From Sphingobacterium spiritivorum (GTDB taxonomy: Bacteria > Bacteroidota > Bacteroidia > Sphingobacteriales > Sphingobacteriaceae), in the NCBI RefSeq assembly GCF_016724845.1, contig NZ_CP068082.1, positions 1,426,001 through 1,490,000 on the forward strand: a DNA stretch of 64,000 nucleotides. The letters are read 5' to 3'. Each line of letters begins with the position of its first letter. Position 1 is the first letter of the stretch. The notes under the pieces were generated by a model, which saw nothing but the letters and a program-made list of their open reading frames with translations, was not told the DNA's origin and did not search any database. Both the position numbers and the translations under genes were made by a program. Positions 8,263 through 17,456 of the stretch are shown in pieces.

Positions 8263-8826
8263 ATGATAGAAGTAGGAAGTGTCTTGGTACACGAAGATTT
8301 GATTGAAAATGATTTTGTTTGCAACCTTTCCAAATGTAAAGGCGCGAGCTGTATAGAAGGAGATTCAGGAGCTCCGCTTAAAGAGAGTGAACTGGCTGTC
8401 CTGGCAGAAATATATCCAAAAGTAAAGCCTTACATGACCGAGAAAGGCATCCAGGCTGTCGAAGAACAGGGCACTCATGTCATCGACCTGGACGGAGACC
8501 TGACAACAACCTGTGTAGACGGCAATAAAGAGTGTGCCTATGTCACCTGGGAAAACGGAGTAACAAAATGTGCAATTGAAAAAGCATATGAGCAAGGTGA
8601 AATCCACTGGAAAAAACCCATTTCATGTCACCTATACCCTATTCGTACAACACACTATCCGGAGTTCGATGTACTGCATTATGACAGATGGCATATCTGT
8701 AAAGATGCTTGTTCCTTCGGGAAAGAACTACAGGTTCCTGTGTATAAGTTTTTGAAAGATCCCCTTATCCGTGAGTATGGAGAAACCTGGTATCAGGAAT
8801 TAGAGAATACTATAGAATCATTATAA
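8263..8826 (+). CDS. DUF3109 cysteine-rich protein
   Basis: A 187-residue cytoplasmic protein of the DUF3109 family, distantly like YkgJ-type proteins thought to bind zinc or an iron-sulfur cluster. Nine cysteines are visible at residues 20, 25, 30, 84, 91, 103, 122, 146 and 150, in the groups VCNLSKCKGASC, TTCVDGNKEC, TKCAIEKAY, PISCHLYPIR and HICKDACSFG. This arrangement supports metal or cluster coordination, which is inference. The gene begins 4 bp after the DUF3108 stop, so translation is probably coupled. The 61-bp gap to the next gene has no terminator. Confidence 0.88.
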   Translation: MIEVGSVLVHEDLIENDFVCNLSKCKGASCIEGDSGAPLKESELAVLAEIYPKVKPYMTEKGIQAVEEQGTHVIDLDGDLTTTCVDGNKECAYVTWENGVTKCAIEKAYEQGEIHWKKPISCHLYPIRTTHYPEFDVLHYDRWHICKDACSFGKELQVPVYKFLKDPLIREYGETWYQELENTIESL

Positions 8827-8887
8827 TCTATTTCTTATCTTTAGACTTCAAAAAAAGTATCCAAATCATGGTTTTTAACCATCATAC

Positions 8888-9859
8888 ATGCTAAAGTTAA
8901 ACGATATACAGAAGCCTATAGCCAATGAACTGGCGGCATTTGAACATAAATTTAAGGCATCCATGCAAAGCTCTGTTCCTTTGCTGGACAGAATTACGCA
9001 TTATATTGTAAAGCGTAAAGGCAAGCAAATGCGACCTATGTTCGTTTTCTTTTCGGCAGGACTATGCGGATCGATCAACGAATCTACATTTCGGGGAGCT
9101 TCACTCGTAGAACTTCTGCATACTGCATCTCTGGTACATGATGATGTAGTGGATAATGCGAATGAAAGGAGAGGATTTTTCTCGGTCAATGCACTATGGA
9201 AAAACAAGGTTGCTGTATTGGTCGGTGATTTTTTATTATCAAAGGGACTCTTGCTTTCCGTAGATAATAATGATTTTCATCTTCTTAAAATCGTATCTGA
9301 AGCCGTAGAACAGATGAGCGAAGGGGAACTGTTGCAGATTGAGAAAGCACGGAAACTGGATATAGAAGAGTCGGTGTACTTTGAAGTGATCAGACAAAAA
9401 ACAGCATCTCTCATTGCATCCTGTTGCGCCTGCGGGGCAGCATCTACAGATGTAGATGCAGAAACTGTAAAAAAAATGCATGCTTTCGGTGAGAAAGTAG
9501 GCATCGCTTTTCAGATAAAAGATGATCTGTTTGACTTTGGACTGGATGATGTCGGCAAACCTCTCGGAAATGATATTAAAGAGAAAAAAATGACCTTGCC
9601 ACTTATCTATGCATTGAGCCAGACAGATAAATCGGAGAAAAGACGTATCATTAATCTCGTTAAAAATCATAATGAGGATAATAAGAAAGTAGCCGAAGTA
9701 ATCGCTTTTGTAAGAAGCAGCGGAGGTCTTGATTATGCTACCGAAAAAATGTTTCAGTATCAGCAGGAAGCATTCGAAATATTAAACTCTTTTCCGGAGG
9801 GTATTTACAGAACCGGGCTGGAACAATTGGTAAGATACACTACTGAACGAAAAAAATAA
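8888..9859 (+). CDS. Polyprenyl (long-chain trans-prenyl) diphosphate synthase
   Basis: A 323-residue enzyme of the polyprenyl synthetase family, which condenses isopentenyl diphosphate units onto an allylic diphosphate to make the side chain of menaquinone. Both Asp-rich Mg-binding motifs are present: the first DDVVD at residues 85-89 followed by NERR, and the second DDLFD at residues 212-216. The GKQMRP substrate-binding stretch is at about 45-50. Bulky residues before the first motif are few (LLHTASLVHDD), which fits a long-chain product, but exact chain length cannot be read from sequence. The gene overlaps no neighbour and is 2 bp from the following TerC gene, so they are likely cotranscribed. 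Confidence 0.9.
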   Translation: MLKLNDIQKPIANELAAFEHKFKASMQSSVPLLDRITHYIVKRKGKQMRPMFVFFSAGLCGSINESTFRGASLVELLHTASLVHDDVVDNANERRGFFSVNALWKNKVAVLVGDFLLSKGLLLSVDNNDFHLLKIVSEAVEQMSEGELLQIEKARKLDIEESVYFEVIRQKTASLIASCCACGAASTDVDAETVKKMHAFGEKVGIAFQIKDDLFDFGLDDVGKPLGNDIKEKKMTLPLIYALSQTDKSEKRRIINLVKNHNEDNKKVAEVIAFVRSSGGLDYATEKMFQYQQEAFEILNSFPEGIYRTGLEQLVRYTTERKK

Positions 9860-9861
9860 AT

Positions 9862-10920
9862 ATGAGTCACGAATTAATGTTTTTTGGAGGATTTATTCTT
9901 TTTATTATCCTCATGTTAGCCATTGATTTAGGTTTATTCTCCAAAGGGGACAAACCTATCTCCCTCACCACCGCTGCAGTCATGAGCGTGATATGGGTAC
10001 TGTTTGCATTAGGCTTTTTCGTTGTATTAAGAATCTGGGGGAATCAGCTCCATGATGTACATGATATTGCAAGGCTGCAGGAAGTCATAGCCAAGCATTA
10101 TCACAATATCAAAATCAACCCCAATGACCTTGCTGCCAGCTTAAAGATTTACAATAATAACCTCTCATTAGAATACATAACAGGTTATGTCGTAGAATAC
10201 GCCCTGTCCGTAGACAATATTTTTGTCATGGTTCTGCTCTTCCACTCTTTTGGTATTCCGGAAAAATATTACCATAAAGTATTGGTATGGGGCATCTTAG
10301 GCGCCATCATACTACGTTGTATTTTTATTTTCCTCGGAGCTGCACTGATTGCTAAATTTGGATGGATCCTATATGTATTCGGTGCATTCCTGGTGTATAC
10401 GGGTATAACGATGTATATCAACCGGAATCAGGAAGAAGAGGTGGATCCTCAAAACCATACGGTGGTAAAATTTGCTTCTAAATATTTCAAGGTATACCCT
10501 AAAATCGAGCACGGAAATTTCTTTCACTTCGAAAACGGAATACGTTATGTAACGCCATTATTCCTTGTTTTACTGGTGATTGAATTTACAGATCTGATAT
10601 TTGCAGTAGATTCCATTCCAGCGATCTTTTCAGTAACTAAGGATCCATATATCGTATTTTTCTCCAATATCTTTGCCATATTAGGATTACGCTCTATGTT
10701 CTTCCTTTTAGTCAACATTATCCACAAATTCCATTATCTGAAAGTCGGACTGGCCTTCCTTCTGGTCTTTATCGGATTGAAAATGTTGCTGCACAGCTGG
10801 TTGGAAAAATTTGGATTTACAACAACTCATTCGCTGATTATTATTATCAGTATACTGGCCATTAGTGTCATAGCCTCGCTCCTCTTTCCGCAGAAGAAAG
10901 ACGACCCCGCTTTAAAATAA
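9862..10920 (+). CDS. TerC family integral membrane protein
   Basis: A 352-residue protein with about eight or nine transmembrane helices of the TerC/Alx family. Members are linked to metal-ion (especially manganese) homeostasis, pH response or tellurium resistance. Family hallmarks with membrane-embedded acidic residues are visible: ALSVDNIFVM near residue 114 and FTDLIFAVDSIPAIFSVTKDP near 235-255. A long cytoplasmic loop of about residues 190-220 contains the acidic run QEEEVDPQ. The start is 2 bp after the prenyl synthase stop. The first 16 bases after the stop form one arm of a large hairpin. Confidence 0.9.
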   Translation: MSHELMFFGGFILFIILMLAIDLGLFSKGDKPISLTTAAVMSVIWVLFALGFFVVLRIWGNQLHDVHDIARLQEVIAKHYHNIKINPNDLAASLKIYNNNLSLEYITGYVVEYALSVDNIFVMVLLFHSFGIPEKYYHKVLVWGILGAIILRCIFIFLGAALIAKFGWILYVFGAFLVYTGITMYINRNQEEEVDPQNHTVVKFASKYFKVYPKIEHGNFFHFENGIRYVTPLFLVLLVIEFTDLIFAVDSIPAIFSVTKDPYIVFFSNIFAILGLRSMFFLLVNIIHKFHYLKVGLAFLLVFIGLKMLLHSWLEKFGFTTTHSLIIIISILAISVIASLLFPQKKDDPALK

Positions 10921-10953
10921 TCACAGAAGGCACCTTGAAGGTGCCTTCTGTGA
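10921..10953. terminator. Large perfect hairpin after the TerC gene
   Basis: Arms 10921-10936 and 10938-10953 form a perfect 16-bp inverted repeat centred on one base and starting directly after the TAA stop. No long T-run follows on either strand, so it may terminate weakly or protect the 3' end of the message. Confidence 0.6.
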
Positions 10954-11065
10954 TTACCGGATTTTGTGCTCCTGCTATGTTGTAATATTTTTACATTAGA
11001 TATGAAGCAATTGTCATTAATAAAGTTAAATTCGTGCCTTAAATTATAATATAAAATACAACAAT

Positions 11066-12250
11066 ATGAATTGGAATAAATCACTTGTCCTGGCCGCATC
11101 ATTATTTGTAGCATCCTTTCAGGTACAGGCACAAGACAATTTAATTAATGCTTTAAAAGCAAATCAGAATGATAACAGTAAGGCTGGATTTACTTTTACA
11201 GAAGTAATCAACCTGGCTAACACATCTATTAAAGATCAGGGTTCTTCAGGTACCTGTTGGTCGTATTCCGGCAACTCATTCTTAGAATCTGAAATGATAC
11301 GTATGGGTAAGAAGCCTGTAGAAATCTCTCAGATTTTCAGTGCCAGAAATACCTATCTTGAAAAAGCTAAGACATATGTACGTCTTCATGGAGGATTGTC
11401 ACTGGGTGAAGGTGGTCAGTTCCATGATGTATTAAATGCCTACCGTAAATACGGAGCACTTCCTCAGGAAGTCTATACAGGCTTACACTACGGATCAAAG
11501 CGTAATAATATCGGCGAAATGACCAATATGCTTGACGCTATGTTAGGCACATTTGTGAAAGCAAAGAAACTGACTCCAAACTGGGAGAAAGCATATACTG
11601 CAGCTATGGATTCTTACCTGGGAGAAGTGCCTGAAAAATTTGATTATCAGGGCAAGTCATATACACCCAGAACCTTTGCAGATCAGGTAATCGGAATCAA
11701 TCCGGATGATTACATCGGTCTGGCTTCGGTCACAGATCACCCTTATTACAAACAATTTGTATTATTGATTCCCGACAACTGGTCATTTGACAGATTCTAT
11801 AATGTTCAAATGAACGATCTGACTACGATTGTTGATAATGCTTTAAAAAACGGATATACAGTTGCCTGGGCAACAGATGTATCTGAAAAAGGATTCAGCT
11901 GGAAAAACGGAGTTGCTTATGTTCCGGAGAAAGCTTTTGAAGATATGACTGATGCAGAAAAACAATCGATGTTCGTAGGTCCTCAACCGGAAGCGAAAAT
12001 CACTCCTGAGCAGAGACAACTTGCATTTGACGATTATACAACTACAGATGATCACGGTATGCACATCGTTGGACTTGTTAAAGATCAAAACGGCAAAGAA
12101 TACTACATCGTTAAAAACTCATGGGGTGTAACAAACGATTACAAAGGATATTTATATGTGACAAAAGAATTTGTACGTTACAAAACAACATCTTTACTTG
12201 TCCATAAAAACGGAATTCAAAAAGAATTGCGATCAAAAATGGGATTCTAA
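11066..12250 (+). CDS. Secreted C1-family (bleomycin hydrolase-like) cysteine peptidase
   Basis: A 394-residue papain-fold peptidase of the C1B/aminopeptidase C type. Residues 1-22 are a signal peptide (ends VQAQ), so unlike classical PepC or bleomycin hydrolase it is exported. The catalytic set is complete: oxyanion Gln58 and nucleophile Cys64 in DQGSSGTCWSY, His333 in DDHGMHIVGL, and Asn351 in IVKNSWG. The substrate pool is probably peptides in the periplasm. A perfect 14-bp hairpin terminator follows at 12273-12310. It stands alone, between the TerC hairpin and the thioredoxin pair. Confidence 0.88.
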   Translation: MNWNKSLVLAASLFVASFQVQAQDNLINALKANQNDNSKAGFTFTEVINLANTSIKDQGSSGTCWSYSGNSFLESEMIRMGKKPVEISQIFSARNTYLEKAKTYVRLHGGLSLGEGGQFHDVLNAYRKYGALPQEVYTGLHYGSKRNNIGEMTNMLDAMLGTFVKAKKLTPNWEKAYTAAMDSYLGEVPEKFDYQGKSYTPRTFADQVIGINPDDYIGLASVTDHPYYKQFVLLIPDNWSFDRFYNVQMNDLTTIVDNALKNGYTVAWATDVSEKGFSWKNGVAYVPEKAFEDMTDAEKQSMFVGPQPEAKITPEQRQLAFDDYTTTDDHGMHIVGLVKDQNGKEYYIVKNSWGVTNDYKGYLYVTKEFVRYKTTSLLVHKNGIQKELRSKMGF

Positions 12251-12272
12251 CTTCCATTTAGCTTAAATAAGT

Positions 12273-12310
12273 AAATATCCCGACATATAAAATGTCGGGA
12301 TATTTTTTTT
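12273..12310 (+). terminator. Intrinsic terminator after the C1 peptidase
   Basis: Perfect arms 12273-12286 and 12292-12305 (core ATCCCGACAT / ATGTCGGGAT) are separated by a 5-nt loop, with a T-run to 12310. Confidence 0.9.
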
Positions 12311-12376
12311 ATATAAACATTATTTTATATATTCATGGTCAATAATAATTAACTGAAAAAAATAAATCTAAATGGT

Positions 12377-13606
12377 ATGCGAGTAAAAAAAATAATAATG
12401 CTATTTATGCTATTTCCGATTCTGAGTTTTGCTCAGGAATCAGGAATAAAATTTGAACATAGTCTCAACTGGAGTCAAATCAAAGAAAAAGCGAAAAAAG
12501 AAAACAAACATATTTTTGTTGACTGCTTCACGACCTGGTGTGGTCCATGTAAGTATATGTCAAATAATGTTTTCCCACAGGCTAAGGTAGGTGACTTCTT
12601 CAACGCTAATTTCATCAATGTTAAAATACAGATGGATCAAACAGAGAATGATAATGAAGAAATAAAAACATGGTATGCAGAAGCTGGTCGATTTGAAAAA
12701 GAGTACAATGTCAGAGCTTATCCTACTTTTCTCATTTTTGATCCTAACGGATTATTAGTACATCGTATAGTCGGAGGAGGAGAGGCCGAAGAATTTATAG
12801 CAAAAGCAAAAGAAGGGCTTGACCCGTCAACCCAGTATTATCCATTGCTCAGTAAATTTAAAGCAAAACCCGATGATGTTCAGACGGCACACAAACTAGC
12901 CATTGCAGCAGAAAATGCTTATGATAAGGAAACATTAAAGAAGACACAAATTGTGATTCTCAACTCTCTTCCTGAACAGGAATTGTTTCAGAAAGAAAAT
13001 GCAGAAATGTTACTTAAAAGCGTAACTACTTCGGATTCTAAATTCTACCCGTTAATAAAAAACAATATCGGAAAGATAGATGCAATATTAGGAAAAGGCA
13101 GCGCAAACAATGTAATATCGACCGTACTGATGAATGAATTAGTAATACCTCTGGTAAAAGAGAATCAAAATATCAACTTAGATGAGTTACAGCAACAGCT
13201 TTCCAAAAGCAACCCGGAAGCTGATATGACGGATAAATTTATTCGTTTCAAACCACAGTTCTACTTTAGTAAGAAAGATTGGCCAGCCTTTAGAGATGCA
13301 GTAAACACTTATATCAACACTTCTCATGTAACAGCAGATCAGCTCAATTCATTCGCATGGACAATCTTTGAGAATTGTGAAGATAAAGCCTGTATTGAAT
13401 CAGCACTTGCCTGGAGTAAAAAGTCATTAGAAGAAGATGAGAATGCGGCTTACCTGGATACTTATGCCAATCTTCTTTACAAAAAGGGAAATAAAAATGA
13501 GGCCATTATCTCCCAGGAGAAAGCCGTCGCTGCAGCTGATGATGACAGTAAAGCCGAATTACAGTCTAATCTTGATAAAATGCGAAAAGGAGAACCCACC
13601 TGGTAA
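12377..13606 (+). CDS. Secreted thioredoxin-fold protein with helical repeat C-terminus (copy 1)
   Basis: A 409-residue exported protein. The signal peptide (1-20) ends in FAQ. A thioredoxin domain at about residues 25-150 carries the active-site WCGPCK with Cys55 and Cys58, an extra Cys50, and the cis-Pro motif AYPTF. The C-terminal 250 residues are helical. The end (AWSKKSLEEDENAAYLDTYANLLYKKGNKNEAIISQEKAVAAA) looks like a TPR unit, and two further cysteines lie in FENCEDKACIESAL. Such proteins usually act as periplasmic thiol reductases or isomerases. A paralogue of very similar sequence follows at 13800. This copy has its own downstream terminator at 13700-13734. Confidence 0.85.
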   Translation: MRVKKIIMLFMLFPILSFAQESGIKFEHSLNWSQIKEKAKKENKHIFVDCFTTWCGPCKYMSNNVFPQAKVGDFFNANFINVKIQMDQTENDNEEIKTWYAEAGRFEKEYNVRAYPTFLIFDPNGLLVHRIVGGGEAEEFIAKAKEGLDPSTQYYPLLSKFKAKPDDVQTAHKLAIAAENAYDKETLKKTQIVILNSLPEQELFQKENAEMLLKSVTTSDSKFYPLIKNNIGKIDAILGKGSANNVISTVLMNELVIPLVKENQNINLDELQQQLSKSNPEADMTDKFIRFKPQFYFSKKDWPAFRDAVNTYINTSHVTADQLNSFAWTIFENCEDKACIESALAWSKKSLEEDENAAYLDTYANLLYKKGNKNEAIISQEKAVAAADDDSKAELQSNLDKMRKGEPTW

Positions 13607-13699
13607 CTTAAACAGTTGAGTATAGAATTGATGAATAATTTCGTTACAATGGGTAAATCGAATAGTATTCTAATCCACTTTTAGTCAGAATAAAGAAAG

Positions 13700-13734
13700 T
13701 CTCCGGCATATAATATAGCCGGAGATTTTTTTTT
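13700..13734 (+). terminator. Intrinsic terminator between the two thioredoxin paralogues
   Basis: An 8-bp stem (13700-13707 TCTCCGGC with 13718-13725 GCCGGAGA), a 10-nt loop and a run of nine T make a clear rho-independent terminator 94 bp after the first copy. Confidence 0.85.
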
Positions 13735-13799
13735 GTATATATTATTTTCTACATTCATTCTGAACTTCAGATCTATTCTGACTACCCAATTTAAACAAT

Positions 13800-15032
13800 A
13801 TGAAAACGAAAAAGCTAATTATTCTATTTCTTCTGGCTCCGCTTTTGAGTTTTGCTCAAGAATCAGGAATCAAATTCGAACACGGTCTCTCCTGGAATCA
13901 AATCAAGGAAAAAGCGAAAAAAGAAAACAAACACATCTTCGTTGATTGTTTTACGACCTGGTGCGGCCCCTGTAAATACATGGCAAACACCATTTTTTCG
14001 CAACCTAAAGTCGGAGATTTTTTTAATTCCAACTTTATCAATGCCAAAATACAGATGGATCAGACAAAAGATGACAGCGAGGATATAAAGGCATGGTATG
14101 CAGAAGCCAGCAGATTTGAAAAAGAGTACAACGTCAGAGCATATCCAACCTTCCTTATTTTCGATCCGAACGGAACATTAGTACACCGTATCGTAGGTGG
14201 CGGAGAGGCAGATGAGTTCATAGCAAAAGCAAAAGAAGGCCTCGATCCTTCAACTCAGTATCATACATTGCTTAGTAAATTTGAAGCAAAACCGGATGAT
14301 GTGCAGATTGCCCGGAAATTAGCGGTAGCAGCAGAAAATGCTTATGATCAGGAAACATTAAAGAAAGCCCAGATTGCGATTATTAACTCTATGTCTGAAC
14401 AGGAATTGTTTCAGAAAGAAAATGCAGACATTCTGCTTAAAAGTGCAACTACTCCTGATTCCAAATCTTATCAGTTAATAAAAAACAATATCGCAAAGAT
14501 AGATGCGGTATTGGGACAAGGAAGTGCAAACAGTACCATGGCAGTGGTATTGATGCGCGAATTGGTATTACCACTTGTAAAGAAGGATGAAAACATCAAC
14601 CTGGATGATGTACAGCAACAACTTGCCAAAAGCCATCCTGAAGTAGATATGACGGGTATGTTTGTACGTTTCAAACCACAATTCTACTTTAGCAAAAAAG
14701 ACTGGCCTGCTTTCAAAGATGCTGTAAATACGTATATCAATACTTCTAAAGTTGATGCTAATCAGCTCAATTCCTTTGCATGGACAATATTTGAGAATTG
14801 TGAAGATAAAGCCTGTATTGAATCAGCACTTGCCTGGAGTAAAAAGTCACTGGAGGCAGGAGATGAGAATGCAGCTTATCTGGATACTTATGCTAATCTT
14901 CTCTACAAAAAGGGAAATAAAGATGAGGCTATTACCACTCAGGAGAAAGCAGTCGCTGCAGCTGATGATGACAGTAAAGCCGAATTACAGGTCAACCTGG
15001 ACAAAATGCGGAACGGACAGCCTACCTGGTAA
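13800..15032 (+). CDS. Secreted thioredoxin-fold protein with helical repeat C-terminus (copy 2)
   Basis: A 410-residue paralogue of the preceding gene, with the same layout: signal peptide 1-20 ending FAQ, thioredoxin active site WCGPCK at Cys55/Cys58 with extra Cys50, AYPTF cis-Pro loop, helical C-terminus with FENCEDKACIESAL and a final TPR-like unit. Long stretches match copy 1 exactly (for example FAQESGIKFEH and KEYNVRAYPTFLIFDPNG), and one residue is added in the C-terminal region (SLEAGDENAAY against SLEEDENAAY). The duplication is therefore fairly recent or maintained by conversion. The upstream regions of the copies are not alike, so expression may differ. A bidirectional terminator follows. 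Confidence 0.85.
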   Translation: MKTKKLIILFLLAPLLSFAQESGIKFEHGLSWNQIKEKAKKENKHIFVDCFTTWCGPCKYMANTIFSQPKVGDFFNSNFINAKIQMDQTKDDSEDIKAWYAEASRFEKEYNVRAYPTFLIFDPNGTLVHRIVGGGEADEFIAKAKEGLDPSTQYHTLLSKFEAKPDDVQIARKLAVAAENAYDQETLKKAQIAIINSMSEQELFQKENADILLKSATTPDSKSYQLIKNNIAKIDAVLGQGSANSTMAVVLMRELVLPLVKKDENINLDDVQQQLAKSHPEVDMTGMFVRFKPQFYFSKKDWPAFKDAVNTYINTSKVDANQLNSFAWTIFENCEDKACIESALAWSKKSLEAGDENAAYLDTYANLLYKKGNKDEAITTQEKAVAAADDDSKAELQVNLDKMRNGQPTW

Positions 15033-15040
15033 CAAAGTCC

Positions 15041-15089
15041 ATATAAAATATCAAGGGCCGCCTTTCGGGCGGCCCTTGATATTTTATAT
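15041..15089. terminator. Bidirectional terminator between convergent genes
   Basis: A perfect 22-bp inverted repeat (15041-15062 with 15068-15089, GC-rich core AGGGCCGCC / GGCGGCCCT) with a 5-nt loop and AT-rich ends on both sides lies between the thioredoxin copy 2 and the prolyl oligopeptidase gene. Confidence 0.92.
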
Positions 15090-15103
15090 CATATTAGAAT
15101 CTG

Positions 15104-17242
15104 CTACTTCAAAGTAGTGATTCCCATATTCCACAAGGTAAAGGCAAACTTATCTGCAGTCTCATTGATCACCACATCTGTAGAGCGCCCTGCACCATGG
15201 CCTGCCTTTGTCTCAATACGGATTAAGACAGGATTAGCACACTTCTGTTTTGATTGCAACTCTGCCGCAAACTTATAGGAATGTGCAGGTACAACACGAT
15301 CATCATGATCACCTGTAGTCACTAATGTAGCAGGATAGCATACTCCCTCTTTCACATTGTGTACAGGAGAATACCCTTTCAGATATTCAAACATTTCTTT
15401 ACTGTCATTAGCGGTTCCATAATCATATCCCCATCCTGCACCCGCAGTAAAGGTATGGTAACGCAACATATCCAGTACACCTACAGCCGGTAATGCTACT
15501 TTGGCAACATGCGGGTTGATCGTCATTGTCGCTCCCACTAACAGCCCTCCGTTAGAACCTCCCGATAGTGCGGTATATTCCGGGGAAGTATATTTATTTT
15601 GTTGCAGATATTCAGCTGCAGCGATAAAATCATTGAACACATTCAATTTATTAAACTGACGACCGCCATCATGCCATTTTTTACCATATTCACCTCCGCC
15701 ACGTAAATTCGGAACGGCATATACTCCGCCATTTGCCAGCCATGTTGCAGTAGCAACACTGAATCCCGGAGTCAGACTGATATTAAAGCCTCCGTATCCA
15801 TATACTATAGTCGGGTTTTTACCGTCCAGCTTCAATCCTTTCTTATGAGTAATGATCATCGGCACTTTCGTTCCGTCTTTGGAGGTATAGAATACCTGCT
15901 TAGATTCATATTCATCCGGATTAAATTTAACATTAGGTTTAATATAAAGCTCCGATTTACCGGACTCTACATTAAATTTGAAACTGGATGATGGTGTGAT
16001 ATAATTTGAAAAGCTGAAATAAATATCTTTTTCTTTTTTCTTTCCGCCAAATCCGGAAGCCGTACCGACTCCAGGCAGTTCGATCGCACGGACTTTTTTC
16101 CCTTCATACGTATACTGCTCCACAACAGAGATCGCGTCTTTCAGATAATTGGCAAAAATATAGCCTCCACCTGTTGAAATACTCAATACATTTTCTGTTT
16201 CCGGAATAACAGTTTTCCAGTTAGCTGCTGTTGGATTTTTACTATCTACTTTTACTAACTTATTATTCGGTGCATCCAGATTAGTTTTCAGAAAAAATAC
16301 ATCCCCGATATTGTCTATAATAGAAGTATTGGAATTGAAATCACCTACAACAGTTTTGATTGTTGATTTCGGATCGGACAGATCTTTAAAATAAAGCTCA
16401 TTTCCTGTGGTGGTATTTGCAGCTGTAATGATCAAAAATCTTTCGTCATCTGTCAGATAGGCTCCCACATAACGTCTCGGTGTTTCACTTCCGCCAAAGA
16501 TCAATTTATCAGAAGACTGTGCAGTACCCAGTTTGTGATAATATAATTTATGCTGATCTGTCTTTTCAGACAATTCCGAACCTTTTGGTTTGTCATAGCT
16601 GGAATAGTAAAATCCGTCATTTCCTTTCCAGGCAACTCCGGAAAATTTAACATCGATAAGCGTCTCCCCTACCGTTGACTTGTCATTTGTATTCAGAACG
16701 ATTACTTTTCTCCAGTCAGAACCACCTTCAGAGATAGAATAGGCCATAAGACTACCGTCTTTTGAAAAACTCACATCAGATAAAGATGTAGATCCGTCTT
16801 TCGAAAATGTATTAGGATCAAGGAAAACTTCTTCTTTACCTTTATCTCCTTTTTTACGATACAGAACAGAATGTTGCTGCAATCCGTCATTTTTATAGAA
16901 ATAAGTATATGCCCCTTCTACAAATGGTGTGCTTACTTTCTCATAATTCCATATATCTGTCAATTGTTTTTTCAGTTCATCCCGGTAAGGAATTGCATTC
17001 AAATAATCAAAAGTTGTTTTATTCTGACTTAATACCCATTCTTTTGTTTCAGCAGAACGGTCATCTTCTAACCAACGGTAAGGATCTGCAACCTTAACAC
17101 CAAAAAAATCATCGCTTACATTACCCTTTTGTGTTGAAGGGTAAGCTTTTACCTGAGGCCCGGTCTGCCCCGAAACATGCTGTTGCTGTAATGCGGTCAT
17201 ACTTAACACCATTAAGATCAATCCTAATTTCTTGTTCATCAT
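15104..17242 (-). CDS. Prolyl oligopeptidase family serine peptidase (S9A), exported
   Basis: A 712-residue protein with a signal peptide (ends VSGQ, about residue 26), a seven-bladed propeller region at about 80-440, and a C-terminal alpha/beta-hydrolase domain. The catalytic triad is visible: Ser563 in GGSNGGLL, Asp in GDHDDRVVP and His in AGHGAGRS. Prolyl oligopeptidases cleave short peptides after proline; the propeller limits substrate size. The N-terminal motif DDFFGVKVADPYRWLEDD is diagnostic of S9A. On the minus strand a -7 element TAGATTTG lies at 17280-17273 with TTG 18 bases further upstream, giving a leader of about 25 nt. It converges on the thioredoxin pair. Confidence 0.93.
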   Translation of the reverse strand: MMNKKLGLILMVLSMTALQQQHVSGQTGPQVKAYPSTQKGNVSDDFFGVKVADPYRWLEDDRSAETKEWVLSQNKTTFDYLNAIPYRDELKKQLTDIWNYEKVSTPFVEGAYTYFYKNDGLQQHSVLYRKKGDKGKEEVFLDPNTFSKDGSTSLSDVSFSKDGSLMAYSISEGGSDWRKVIVLNTNDKSTVGETLIDVKFSGVAWKGNDGFYYSSYDKPKGSELSEKTDQHKLYYHKLGTAQSSDKLIFGGSETPRRYVGAYLTDDERFLIITAANTTTGNELYFKDLSDPKSTIKTVVGDFNSNTSIIDNIGDVFFLKTNLDAPNNKLVKVDSKNPTAANWKTVIPETENVLSISTGGGYIFANYLKDAISVVEQYTYEGKKVRAIELPGVGTASGFGGKKKEKDIYFSFSNYITPSSSFKFNVESGKSELYIKPNVKFNPDEYESKQVFYTSKDGTKVPMIITHKKGLKLDGKNPTIVYGYGGFNISLTPGFSVATATWLANGGVYAVPNLRGGGEYGKKWHDGGRQFNKLNVFNDFIAAAEYLQQNKYTSPEYTALSGGSNGGLLVGATMTINPHVAKVALPAVGVLDMLRYHTFTAGAGWGYDYGTANDSKEMFEYLKGYSPVHNVKEGVCYPATLVTTGDHDDRVVPAHSYKFAAELQSKQKCANPVLIRIETKAGHGAGRSTDVVINETADKFAFTLWNMGITTLK

Positions 17243-17272
17243 AAATTTGCTTATACATTAATGCTATTACCA

Positions 17273-17301
17273 CAAATCTACTAATTTATGTGCGAACTCA
17301 A
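17273..17301 (-). promoter_or_regulatory. Promoter candidate of the prolyl oligopeptidase gene
   Basis: On the minus strand TTG (17301-17299), an 18-base spacer and TAGATTTG (17280-17273) approximate the Bacteroidota TTTG/TAnnTTTG promoter, about 30 bases upstream of the ATG. Confidence 0.5.
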
Positions 17302-17420
17302 CACCCGCAGGAGGCGGATTTTAATTTCACTTTCTATCCGGAGTGCAGATGATCAGGTTGTCAATGTGACCTTTCCTTTCTGGATGTGAGGCCAGGATTG
17401 CAATTTAGTCCGTGTCCGAA

Positions 17421-17451
17421 TTTGAATATTAGACTGATTTAGGTAGTTTTG
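17421..17451 (+). promoter_or_regulatory. Strong promoter match for lpxH, possibly leaderless
   Basis: TTTG (17421-17424), exactly 19 bases, then TAGTTTTG (17444-17451). The ATG begins at 17457, five bases after the -7 element, so the message may have almost no 5' leader. Confidence 0.65.
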
Positions 17452-17456
17452 AACAA

